Origin: Isoetes taiwanensis
Lineage: Eukaryota > Streptophyta > Lycopodiopsida > Isoetales > Isoetaceae
Direction: 5' to 3'
DNA: 64,000 nt
Assembly (NCBI GenBank): GCA_021234155.1
Contig: JAJEKV010000012.1
Span: 2,361,436 to 2,425,435, forward strand
Of the stretch, positions 49,640-59,914 are shown piece after piece. The notes beneath the pieces were generated by a model that saw only the letters and a list, made by a program, of their open reading frames with translations, searched no databases and had not been told where the DNA came from. Every line of letters begins with the position of its first letter. Position 1 is the first letter of the stretch. The translations under genes were made by a program, and so were the position numbers.

Positions 49640-50420
49640 TTTTATTTAACCTCATCCATCAATTGCTCAAGCGCTTTTTTGTTGCCGATACCAAATCATC
49701 GTTGAGCCGACAAGCGTGACCTTTCAAGTGTCCTCTATGCCGCATAACGCGGTTTCTACTTTCTAGACTTTGAAATTTCAAAGTAATAGGACGATGCTTA
49801 CCTTCTTGTTTACGCCCAATTCTTTTGCAAAAGGTGAAGCCCGGATCGATAGGTGCATTGTATCCTTAAAAAATACTTCAATTGTTGATTTTGTGTCTTC
49901 GCTTTTCTTGCTCAACAATTCCAAAGAATAAGGATGTTTTGTGCTCCGTAGCTCGATCTTCATGTTCACAATCTCTCTTGTCCTTGGTTAAAGAGATTAG
50001 CAACCCGGCTGCTCAATTTTAGAAGTGATTTGCTCCACCATTTGTTCGGATGGTGGTGCCGAGCCATATCCTTCTCGTTGCATAGCCTTCACCGGTGGCT
50101 GATCTTCTAACTCGCGAATTGATTCCATGATCTTCATTTGTCCGACTCCGTGGCTTTAGCCAGATGTCGCAAAGTCTCCAATTGTCTTGTTTAACTGCTT
50201 TTATCTCATCTTTTTGCGCATCGTAATTCTTCTTTTGTGAGAAGTAGCTCATCTTTTGATGTTCTAAGATCTGCTATGGCAATGCGCAATTCATCTTTGG
50301 CAGTACGAAATTCATCACAAAGGCCTTTGATCATGTTCATAGTGTCCATCATCGGATCTCCCTCATCGGATTTTGTATCCGAACAGCTTTTCTTGGCCGC
50401 ATTGCAACTATCCGCCTACA
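49640..50420 (-). pseudogene. LINE C ORF1 (coiled-coil nucleic-acid-binding protein), frameshifted
   Basis: From about 50380 the minus strand reads MMDTMNMIKGLCDEFRTAKD, then ELRIAIADLRTSKDELLLTK and EELRCAK: Leu-heptads with alternating charge, a coiled coil of about 60 residues. Further on, in other frames, come SIRELEDQPP, then GFTFCKRIGRKQEGKHRPI followed by LKFQSLESRNRVMRH and LKGHACRLNDDL. The last blocks are the conserved RPI-V-F-S...LKG...I-EDL C-terminal domain of ORF1 proteins, which coat the LINE RNA. At least three frame changes. Confidence 0.7.
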
Positions 50421-50583
50421 GCCTGCTCAATCCGCCTACGCTTTTGGGATCCGAGTTCGACCTCCGCCGCAGCACCGACCGCACTGCACTTTTTTGGGGA
50501 TCCGAGTTCAACCGCCGCAGAAGCGCTAAGTTGCCTAGGTTAAGTGCAAGTGAGCATAATATAAGTGCACGTAGTCACTTTCA

Positions 50584-51160
50584 TGTCATCAAACTAAAAT
50601 AAATATTGCTAATGACCATTGCCTTGTGTTTAGGTCATCAAACTAGTAGAAATATTGCTAATGACCTTGCCTTGTGGTTAAAGTCACATTTCTTTTTCAG
50701 ATTTGCTCGTCGTAATTATATAAAATAGCTTTGAACATCTTATTCCTTGTACACAATTGTTAGATTTTTTATTGTCCACTATTGGACTTATTCAACACCA
50801 CAGATACCATACATAATTGTTAGATTTTTTATTGTCTACTACTGGACTTATTCAACACCACAGACACCATAAACTGGTTGAGCTGAAGCAAACATCTAAC
50901 AGTAGAATGTTGAATGCAGAAGTGCTACTAGTTATATTAGTCTGAAGAAAATTGCTTTGGTGGTTGTGATATGGCATATACCAGGACACCCATCAAAAAT
51001 GAATTGGTTGAGCAGGTTGCCATGGCTTACCTCAGATCAAATGCAGGCCTTGGTTGTTGATCTTCTATGCAAGACTAATTGGTTGTTTCAGTTTGTTTAA
51101 ATACCTTGGTTGTTGATCATTTATGCAGGACTATTGGATGTTTCAATTTGTTTAAATACT
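50584..51160. repeat. Cluster of three separate short tandem duplications (49, 60 and 56 bp)
   Basis: GTCATCAAACTA-AAATATTGC is at 50585 and 50634 (49 bp). AATTGTTAGATTTTTTATTG is at 50755 and 50815 (exactly 60 bp, few mismatches). CCTTGGTTGTTGATC is at 51048 and 51104 (56 bp). The three units are unrelated to each other. No gene is visible here. Confidence 0.85.
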
Positions 51161-52480
51161 AGTGCTCTTCTGCTGCATGTTGTGAAGAATTGAATAGCCA
51201 GGTTATGATCTGCAAAAGGGACTCTATGATGATACATAAGCATTGTCTGCTTCACAATTGTAGAAATTTTGGAATTTAGACCTGGACACAACTTCTGTCA
51301 CAAGCATCTGATATTAGAATTAATTTGATAGCATTCAACAAGGGTTCAACAAAGACTGGGCTTTGTTCTTCAAGAACAACAAGAATTACTTATGGCTTAA
51401 GGTGTACGTCTTATATTTTACTCAACAGATCCGAAAAGTGATATTTTAGGGGCATGAACAAACTGTAATGGTTGCATCCATTTTGAGTTTCTTCTGCTTG
51501 ACTACTTCAGAAGAAGAAGGTGCTAACATATGGCTAAATGTATATTTGAGGATGGAACCAGTCAAATGACTGGCACATCCAACAATAACTAGCACTAATC
51601 CTATATGCAAAGATTATCTCTATTTTGTGGCCTTGCTTCCAACAATAACCCCAATATATATAAGCAACAACATTTGAATGCTTCCTTTCTCCAATTCTTG
51701 TAGAGATCAGCCAAGATTACTTGTTACTACTGTCGCGCAAAGATAGGCACTAGAAGGCTATAATAAATATGGATCAAAGTTTACCTTCGTAGGAACTTAG
51801 TGTCGGATCCCACCCTCGGTGCTCAGATGCCCGCATTATTGATTGCAAGCTTTAACTCTCATTATATTATCTTATGTTATTTTGCACGGATATCGCCAAT
51901 CAATTTTATTTTATTCTTGTATGAAGTTTTCTCGCCTTTGCATATCTAGTCTATTGCATCATTTCCTATTTAACCTGTTAGATTCAGACATATGGAAAAA
52001 GCAATCCAGCTTACCAGCCTCTATAGCTTCTACAGAGTTAGGGAACATAAGCAGATGCCGTGAAAAAAATGAACCAAAGTCTATTGTGATCAAGTTTATC
52101 TTCGTAATCGCGGTCCCGTACACCAAGACCATATGTTACCGATGCAGCTCATCCGCTTAGCAAAAAATTGTCAATTGGGATTCAACAACCACACCGATGG
52201 GAGTTATTAGTGTACGATATTCATTATGTTCTCGCAGATGTAGTTATAACAAAAAATTTAACAAATTGAAAAATGATTGTGGAGCAAACTCGTAAAAAGG
52301 GACTGCATACCCGAGATATCAAAGCAGTCCCAGAATATCCAAGTTTATTCACACTGCAGGTCCAGAAACTGTATTTATAATTTGGCAATATGGTCCTCAT
52401 ATTTTCCACATCCTTTTCCGTGTAAGTTGTGGAGCTTTTTCATTGAACTTTTAGTTCATAGAGGATAAACTATAATATAT
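51161..52480. other. No recognisable gene
   Basis: AT-rich DNA. The 105-codon frame at 51843-52160 has no signature. GATCAAAGTTTACCTTCGTA (51773) resembles GATCAAGTTTATCTTCGTA (52087), perhaps another old duplication. Confidence 0.35.
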
Positions 52481-52489
52481 ATCTAATAA

Positions 52490-52640
52490 CCTTTCATTTT
52501 GGTTGAGCATACAACCTGAAGTTTCGTCTCTTGAAGTGAGATTATTATATCAAAGTCTTCTAGTCTCGCAAGGTGCGATAAAATTAGGGTAATAACTACA
52601 ATAAACCAATGGAGAGATAAATGACAAGTGGGGAGGATGT
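52490..52640 (-). mobile_element. L1-type LINE endonuclease fragment
   Basis: The minus strand reads LILSHLARLEDFDIIISLQE then TKLQ. This resembles the early endonuclease block of L1-type LINEs (…DIIxLQETKL…), where the Glu is catalytic. Nothing further can be followed to either side, so it is a short relic. Confidence 0.5.
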
Positions 52641-53196
52641 TTTTGGCGCCGCTCTTCTTGGCTAGGGCGGTCTGGAGGCGGGGTCGCCTCTCTCCACCGA
52701 ACGGCCGCCGACACAAGAGCTCTTACCACATTTTTCGCCGCTAGAGGGGAAAAATCGAAGTTTGTTCGATCCGCGATCTCTAAGGAATAGGTTTTTGAAG
52801 CGCCTCGTGGCGGTTTGTTAGATTATCCAGGTTTGCTCTGGTAAATTTCTTGTCATCTTTGTCTTCTTTTAGGCAAGATACAGAAGGTTTATGTTGGAGC
52901 GATCAGGAAATACTAGCATTTGAGGCAATTTCGGATTTCTACAGAGCCACCATTTTCTTTCCCTGATCTTTTACAAATGAGAATTTTCCCTTTCTTCCCA
53001 CTCTTTCTTTCTAGCAGAAAGGTCTGGATGCTGCATTTAGATGGTAATAAAGATTCTTTTCGGTTAGTGGATTTATGTGAATTTGATGGGATTCATTGGT
53101 AATTGGTAAGAAAATGCAGTGATAGAAGCATGGCAGTGGCAGTTTGATGAGATGGTTCGCCATCGCCGTGTTCCTCGCTAAGCTTGAGCGGATTTG

Positions 53197-53390
53197 TCAA
53201 GTGCTGATGCTTGATTGATTTGGTACTGCTATGTCAAGAAGCTCATGTCTATTAAGCACTCGGTTCTTGCTCAGGTACTGCTATGCCTGGGCGAATCTTT
53301 CAAGTATTGATGCTTGATTGATTCTGGTACTACTATGCCAGAACCTCATGTCTTTTACAAGTACTGATACGCTTGGATCAGGCATGCTCT
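53197..53390. repeat. 103-bp tandem duplication
   Basis: TCAAGTGCTGATGCTTGATT at 53197 and TCAAGTATTGATGCTTGATT at 53300 begin two related units that both continue GATT-GGTACT-CTATG. A partial third start follows near 53350. Confidence 0.7.
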
Positions 53391-53607
53391 AACATTTTGT
53401 ATGAGTGAGAGCTTATTCAGGCTGCTTTGGATCCATTCCATTTTGCTACTGCTATACAGATACACAGGTTTTTCTTGCCTTTTCTCAGTATTTCAGAGAA
53501 TTTATATGTTTCTACTATTCGGCTTTGAAACTTTAGAGAGCCTAAATGGCTTATCTCAGATATCATCTTTACATCATCTGGTTACTAGGTGGGCAGACTA
53601 TGTATAG

Positions 53608-53875
53608 AGCATTCAAGATATATTTGTAGCTTGAGGAAAATCGATTTTTGTCTCCTGTAGTATTCTACTAGCTATGAAGATGTTGATTCTGATCCCGTAG
53701 TACTAGTTAGTTGGAAGAAGATGTTGAGGGAAATATATGAGTACTTAAGCTTCAAGTATTACATTAGATCCATAAGGGATCCTTTGTACTTCAAGGTTAT
53801 GTGATCCTTATGGGATCTCTCTGATGTAATTCTTCCTATCTGAATAAAATTTTTTTCTTACCTTCAAAAAAACCC
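53608..53875 (+). mobile_element. LINE 3' end, second copy of the tail seen at 17.3-17.5 kb
   Basis: Alignable with 17288-17548: AGCATTCA, CCTGTAGTATTCTA, AAGATGTTGAT, AGAAG-TGAG, TGTAATTCTTCC, then an A-rich end CTTCAAAAAAACCC. It also holds CCATAAGGGATC and GATCCTTATGGG (53770, 53806), which can pair as a hairpin. No coding part precedes it. Confidence 0.6.
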
Positions 53876-54765
53876 ATTAGTATTTCTGATTTGCATCTCT
53901 TCCATTACCTCAGATGATTCTTGAATGGATAAATACAATAGTTCATCCTCTATCAAATGGCACTCTTTAATCTGAACTAATAGAGCCTCCATTTGAGTTA
54001 TATTCATATCCATACATTTTTCGTGGCCCTTAGAAATTTTGGTGGGAAAAGCTATTGACTAGAGTACACAGAGTTAAATGGTGCTGCCACCATATGCATG
54101 CAAAATATCACTGATAAGTCATGTATATTAGCATATATGCTACCCTAAACTTTAATTCATTGAAGCAAAGACTTGCCTTAGCCGAAAAGCAACCGCCGAG
54201 CAACCGTCATGCCCATTCAAAAAAAAAGGAAATCAATCCACTATCTTGTGCCGCATTTCTTTGCGTGCTCCATATCCCGATTCACCGCAAGACGACGAAA
54301 GAAGAATCACGCCGCCATTGGTCGATGCTCATCCCAGGTCCCACATTGATTCGGTGGATCCATTACGCGCTTAATCAGCCCTCTACGGGATTTTAGGGTA
54401 AACTAGCGTGGACCAAGTTTTTGGTTCGAGAAAAATACATATATTTCGTGATAAAGCTGAACTAAATACCCAAAATCCATAGTTAAATGTTAAGCCCTAT
54501 ATTCCAGTATTTTTTATGATGATGTTTTTCTCAATTCATACATCATACATTTATATACCACAATTTGGTCTAGTTTACCCTCATATAGATGTCATTTGTG
54601 GTGTAACCAAACCCCAAATAAATCTTAGTGTCATATACTATTTAACAAGGCACCAGAAAGCTTTAACTATCAGGATACCTATATTGAAGGATACATGTGA
54701 AGTTTACAGCTTTTTATCTTAGGCTATAGTATGAAAGCCACATATGAGTGTATAGCTCTAAGCAT

Positions 54766-54766
<1 letters not shown>
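53876..54766. other. No recognisable gene; ends in a poly(A) run
   Basis: AT-rich DNA with frames up to 91 codons and no signature. The A run that follows suggests that the last part may be a retroposed 3' end of unknown origin. Confidence 0.35.

Positions 54767-54796
<30 letters not shown>
54767..54796 (+). repeat. 30-base poly(A) run
   Basis: An uninterrupted A run from 54767 to 54796, the longest homopolymer in the window, as expected of a fairly recent retroposition event on the plus strand. Confidence 0.9.
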
Positions 54797-54800
<4 letters not shown>

Positions 54801-54883
54801 TGGGTTAGCCGGTTTTGAGAGTGGCTGTCCAGCAATAGAACGACCAATTGTTTACAGTCAATAATGGATTTGGAGCAGTTATT

Positions 54884-55177
54884 GGCATATTTCGGGTATA
54901 CACCGACATATATCTGGAATATGCCACAAACCCATATGAACGAGGGTTTGCCCACTTAAGGGCAACCCAATAAAAATTAACAACAGGGAACTGCTTCTCT
55001 CTTGTAGCCCAACGTGTTGCTAGGTCGTCCTTCCTTTCGTCTTCTGTCTTCTGTACCTAGCTTCACCAAAAAAGAGCAGAAGATACATCATTTTTGGGTT
55101 GCCTAGAGGGCAAACGCTCGCTCATGTGGGTGAATGGAATATTTCGGGTATATGTTAGTATATACCCACATATTCCC
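54884..55177. repeat. Fold-back: inverted repeat with arms of about 85 bp
   Basis: The left arm 54884-54970 and the reverse complement of the right arm 55095-55177 align almost throughout: ATATTTCGGGTATA against ATATGTGGGTATA, ACCCATATGAACGAG against ACCCACATGAGCGAG, GGGCAACCCA against AGGCAACCCA. The arms themselves contain palindromes (GGGTATA...TATACCC). The spacer is about 124 bp. No target duplication is clear, so a fold-back transposon is only one explanation. Confidence 0.7.
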
Positions 55178-55929
55178 TCTGACTGGCCTAAACTTCTTAT
55201 TGCGTAATTTTTCGACTTTGTAGAGAGAAACAAGAGCAACAAGCGAGATTCGCTGGATGGCTTTAGCGATTGCTTTTGCAAAGATCCTCTACTTATCTAA
55301 CAAAAATCATTTCGCCACAAAATTTCAAGCGAAAAAACGTGGCAATGGATGAGCTCGACGCAGTTTTTTGGACCATTAACATTTCGCAAGTTCCCTAATC
55401 GTTCCTTTATAGCCCTGCCCTAAAATTTGATCGCCGCATTTCAATGTCGTAACCGCTTTAATCATCCATCGCATTGCTAGAGAGCACGTTGCCATATTAT
55501 ATGAAGCCCTCCTTTCATCCAACATGATCGAGTTAGGACATTTTCAGGTAAGCACATTATTTCAGATAGACAGTTTTTTGGTTTATGATATGGACGCCAT
55601 ATTATATTGGATAGTCTGGATATTTAATGCCAATGTCTTGTTTTGAATTGCAAATGCTACATTTCATGGCCTCAACCTATAGATTGAACATATTCACATT
55701 TAATTTTTGAAATGAGTAATTGGTACATATTTTCTGTTTACAAACATGTTTATTGTTGCCCTTGAGACCACCCAAGATCCGTGCAAGGAAGCTTTACATA
55801 CAGTACATTACCCATGCCATGTACATTACCCATGCCATGGAAAAGATGAAGAACTTAAACCTGGCATTAGCAGTGGGAATTGTAAATTCAAGTTATGCAT
55901 GAACATTTCTAGTTTTGCAATCTTATCTT
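55178..55929. other. No recognisable gene; contains an 18-bp tandem duplication
   Basis: TACATTACCCATGCCATG occurs at 55804 and 55822 without mismatch. Otherwise this is AT-rich DNA up to the Copia RNase H fragment. Confidence 0.5.
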
Positions 55930-58545
55930 ATCTAAACATCCATGAAAAAGGAGATAGAACCTTGCAGTAGAGCGTCGAGAATCACAATCCCCTGCTCAAT
56001 CGAAATCCACAAAACCAACAAGTGAGAGATGCGGATCCTTAGAATCTGGTCCATAAAGAAGACCTATGTTGGCAGTACCCTGGAGATAGCAAATAATCTG
56101 TTTAATAGCTTTTCAATGCTCATGTTCTGGAGTGACCATGAAATGATTGATTGCTCCTACTAATCAGACTTTGAGTTGACCATAAGATACAATAGACTGC
56201 CCACAACGCTGCGAATATTGCTGGTGTATTTTTCGAGGAATGCTCAAGACAACCAAATTTGTCACAGAGGTTAAGGATGGCCTTTTCTTGATGAGAGAAC
56301 ATGGATTTGGATTGGGGATGATGAACAACTTGAAGGCCTAAGCAAGAGATGATTTTTCCAAGATCAGTCATGCAAAAAATAAAGGCTAGCTTCTGATTAG
56401 ATCTTGCATGATGCGACTGAGACTCTTGGAGACTAAAATCAAATCATCAATGTACACTGACAGTGAGAAGGGGGGAATGTTTGACATGGACATTCCATTC
56501 TGTGGCACATCGATGACCTTTGAAAAAAGCATCTAAGGTTTTATATAGCATCTAAGGTTTTATACAAGGTCCTTAACACTAGAGTTGTCCACTGGACCAT
56601 CTGTAGTCCAGAATTTGTCCATTGTACCTCTGCCACTTAAACCCATATACCTAGAGAGGAATTTCTCCATTTTGCAATCTACCACCACCTTTTGAATCTT
56701 CACTTGATTCTTTATGATCTAGAAGAATTTCATGACCAATGGATTCACCCATATCTTGTGGTAATTGTCCAAACCTCATACAATTTAGCAGTTTTCGTAA
56801 AAGTCCAGAATCAGATTCTTCATATTTTCTAGCACAAAGGGGTCCAAACCTTGATTAAAATCAAAAGCAAATGATTTTTTATGATAAAACATATTGATTT
56901 GTATGTTTCCAAGTTTTTTCACTATTGTATGATATTAGATGAAGTCGCCATACCCAATTTAGCTCAAAAGAGTTGTTTGAGGGTATGAATTATTTCTCTC
57001 TTACTATTATAAGTTTTGGCCTAATTCTTGTGGTCATAAGTTGTTGACTCTAAGAGCTATAGTTTGACGCTTTTTTGAAGCATTCATAAGTTATAATGAT
57101 TTCAATATTGACTAAAGAATCTCTTATATAGAATTCAAGACCAAAATAAATCTAAAGTGACTTGATATCTTTAAAAGGGTAATAAAAGACACACGCTATG
57201 CATTACACTTATATCTACGTAGATTCTAATTTTATCAACCTATATGTAGTAGTTAATCATGCATTCTCTACATTTAGTTGTGTTTGTTACTACAAGATAT
57301 TGGAGTTTATGTCAATTGTTCATATAGTTCATCTTTTAGGAAATGCTATATTTTCTATGAGTGCAAGGCTTCATTGGCATCATAGATCTCAAATTTGATG
57401 TGAAAGTGACATAGTAGTTGCAAGATTTAAATAAATATCCATGGACCATTAATGGTCAATACTTAGACTTGTCGAAATTTGAATCATTTAATCAAGATAA
57501 CACTCTTTTTCAAGTCACATATAATAATACATGTGCATAGAGGTTCTTGATGTCATATATTGCAAAAAACAAAAAGAAACCTACTTTTCTCTTGCTATCA
57601 TAAACTTATTACCGTGTTTTTTGCCGGTATTGTAGGTTAAGTATGATAATAGTGCATGGATGCAAGCCTTCCTTGGTAATATCGATCTCCAATTTCATGT
57701 TAAACTAATTATTGGTCCACGTAAAAATGAAAATAGTTTTGACCCTGTCATGTTCGATGAACCCTATCTTCCTTCTCATACCTTGGAATGAGCTGCAGTT
57801 TTTTGTATTGTACTCTCTAAGTCGTATAGAAAAATAAGAAAATACTGAAAAAAATAAAAAAAATCATTTCATTAAGACAATTTTACCTTATGTAAATATA
57901 AGGCGCCTTGGCATGACCCCCTTTAGATTCACCTAAGCATAATTTCCAAGAATGGAGGTAGATAGATTTTTAAATATTTTTCATATGGAATATGACTCGC
58001 CATATATGAACTTCTAGGAAGGGTTTCTTGAACTTTGAGCCATTGATTTTATATAAATTTTGAAGTGAACAAAGGCAAATGCACCATTTTTGGTCCATCG
58101 CCCGACAACTCTAGTGTTAAGCTCATTTGGAGGCCATACAATGCGCTTGATTTAACTTATAGACAAAACGAGTAGTAGGATCAGAACATGCTTCGGGGTG
58201 TGTCATATAAATTTCCTCTTGTAACTTGGCATTCAAGAATGCAGTCTCGACATTCATTTGATGGATTGCAAGACCCTCTTAAGCAGTAAGAGCTAAGATA
58301 GCCCTGATAGATGTGAGTTTAACGACCGGGGAGAAAGGTCTCGGCACAATCAACTTCTTGCCCTAGCATCCATAAACGGGCGTGAAAAGTATGAATAAAA
58401 TTAGCTGGGTGGGTTTTTATCTTGAAAACCCGTTTGCTTTGTTTTACTCGGAGAGAAAATTTCAAGAAGTGTCCATTTCAAGTAGCCGCCATAGATGACA
58501 TTTTCTCGGCCATAACCTCGTGATAACTTTATTTAGAAAATTTTG
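55930..58545 (-). pseudogene. Copia reverse transcriptase and RNase H, split by a DNA transposon
   Basis: From about 58540 leftward the minus strand gives VMAEKMSSMAAT, then RVFKIKTHPANF, then TSIRAILAL and EGLAIHQMNVETAFLNAKLQ (the IHQMDVKTAFLNG block), then FVYKLNQ. The code stops at 58120 and resumes at 56573 with YKTLDAFFKGH, VSVYIDDLILVS (the YVDD catalytic box with Ile for Val), MTDLGKIISCLGLQVVHHP, and RNase H (INHFMVTPEHEH, QIICYLQGTANIGLLYG, GDCDSRRST). Several indels and stops show that it is inactive. A 19-bp tandem duplication (56529/56548) also lies in it. Integrase and LTRs are not visible at either side. Confidence 0.85.
56577..58116. mobile_element. TTAA-flanked piggyBac-like DNA element, non-autonomous, 1,540 bp
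   Basis: CACTAGAGTTGTC (56577-56589) and its exact inverse GACAACTCTAGTG (58104-58116) are the ends; a second inverted word GGACCA lies just inside both. TTAA stands directly outside on both sides (56573-56576, 58117-58120). The insert cuts the Copia RT frame exactly; deleting it with one TTAA rejoins the LYGL and YKTLDAFF blocks in one frame. TTAA target duplication with CACTAG ends is the signature of piggyBac-type elements; Kolobok and Sola3 also use TTAA but have other ends, as far as I recall. The inside is AT-rich with no frame above 66 codons, so it depends on a transposase elsewhere. Two internal stretches (57355-57420, 57650-57715) look related. Confidence 0.8.
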
Positions 58546-59719
58546 AAGAATTGAAAAAAATGCTTCGAAAGCACCTATTTTCTTAAATTTTTGTCCTTTC
58601 CCCTTTTTCTATTTCAATATGCTTTTCTTCTAAAACCGAATTCCAGTAATTTTGAGTGAAATTTCAAGAGTTCTACTTGATGTCCCGGGTATGGGGCCAA
58701 CATTTCCAGATCTCTTTCATCTTAAGCTTTCTATGGATGCAATAACTTTAGCAGTTATCAAACAAGGTGATAGATTCTCATGTGGTTTTTTTCTTGGTTC
58801 TCTTTCGAACCTTTGGGCAGCTTTCATCACCAATCAATTCTTTCCGGGTATTCTATTTGAATAGGAATACTCTTTTATTCCAAATTATATTGAATTTCAA
58901 ACAGAAATCATTAATTCTTGGTTAGAAGAAGTTGGGAACGAGAACTCCTTAGCCACTGGATATTTTGTGTGAATTGGGACTGGACAGATAGTCAGACTTT
59001 ACTTAGAGTAAGTTTAGCCTAAAAGTGAGCTTAGCTTTGCAATTTCATGGCATTTATTTGGATTCTCTTCCTACCTCGGTTGATCTCTAATTAGTTATCA
59101 TTTAGTAAGTCTCTCTTCCCTTTTTTTTCATTTTCTCTTCTTTGTTGCTTCGTCCCTTCAAATGGCCAAAAATCCAAAAAAACTTAAATATTGCTAAAAC
59201 CCAAAATACAAACTCCTTAATTCTTCTTTACAAGTTTATGCTTTTGTCCTCTCCTTAGAGAAGCAATCTTCTAGCCCAGTTAAGTTTCTATCACCATAAT
59301 CCATGCAACTTTCTGAGTTACATGTAGACCATCTTAGTCAGTGTTCTTCTTGTCAAAATATAGTTAACAATGAGGAAGATACAACTATGAGCAAAGAAGT
59401 TAATTTGGAAATTAAGACAGCTCATATTGTGGAAGAAGAAAGAAAAACAGACTAACAGAAGTGAATACAGGTAATATAGGACCAGAAAAATTATCAGGGC
59501 AGTTCTTAGGTTTGGCTCAAGGATTTAATCGGAAAAAGGTCACTTTTAGGGTTTCTGCCTCTTTAAGTCCACGCTTTTAGGGTTGGGGTCCAATGGGCCA
59601 TATGGCTCCTAATATAGGGTATTGCCACATGGTAATATAGGTTATATTCACATGTTGCGTAACATGTAGAATATAATGGTTTCTAGACGCTTGTGCCCCA
59701 TGGTATAGCCCTTTATTTG
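58546..59719. other. No recognisable gene
   Basis: A 70-codon frame at 58652-58864 and a 50-codon frame from 59303 (plus) have no family signature. The latter is acidic and Lys/Glu-rich near its end and lies upstream of LINE D, but I cannot link it to an ORF1. Confidence 0.35.
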
Positions 59720-59763
59720 CCGTCATGTACATGTCACTTTGTAGTCGACATGTACTAGTGACG
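59720..59763. repeat. Hairpin-forming inverted repeat upstream of LINE D
   Basis: CCGTCATGTACATGTC and GACATGTACTAGTGACGG pair over about 15 bases, with a two- to three-base bulge and a short loop. It lies about 150 bases before the LINE D endonuclease. Confidence 0.6.
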
Positions 59764-59914
59764 GTAGTATAATGTACTAATTTATACCATATATTATCCC
59801 CGAATATCATATTCTCCCCCACACCCTCTCGACCCACATGTCCCCGCCCATCTACTTCTCACTCACCGCCTTCCGCCCTCCCCCATGACTCAGCCGCTGC
59901 AGATACCATCCCCG

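Larger units (their letters stand above)
46340..50540 (-). mobile_element. LINE C: nearly full-length non-L1-type LINE with ORF1 and ORF2
   Basis: The minus-strand order is: a 5' region with two GGGATCCGAGTTC repeats (50446, 50497), a coiled-coil ORF1, ORF2 endonuclease, reverse transcriptase, Cys-rich end, and an (ATT)n-like tail at about 46330-46350. The length is about 4.2 kb. Both ORFs are broken by indels. It is the most complete of the ETW/IDELE-type LINEs here and can serve as the reference for LINEs B and D and the piece at 39 kb. Confidence 0.8.

Noticed and set aside
50584-51160. A CRISPR-like or spaced repeat array
   Set aside because: The three duplications are of unrelated units, each only two copies; this is a plant nuclear sequence.
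56577-58116. An autonomous transposase gene inside the TTAA element
   Set aside because: The longest frame is about 66 codons, the interior is AT-rich, and no catalytic block is readable.
39451-58545. One long Copia element from 41.2 kb to 58.5 kb
   Set aside because: The 5' half lies left of the RT half on the minus strand, so the order would be wrong, and a PPR gene and a LINE lie between. They are two separate copies.
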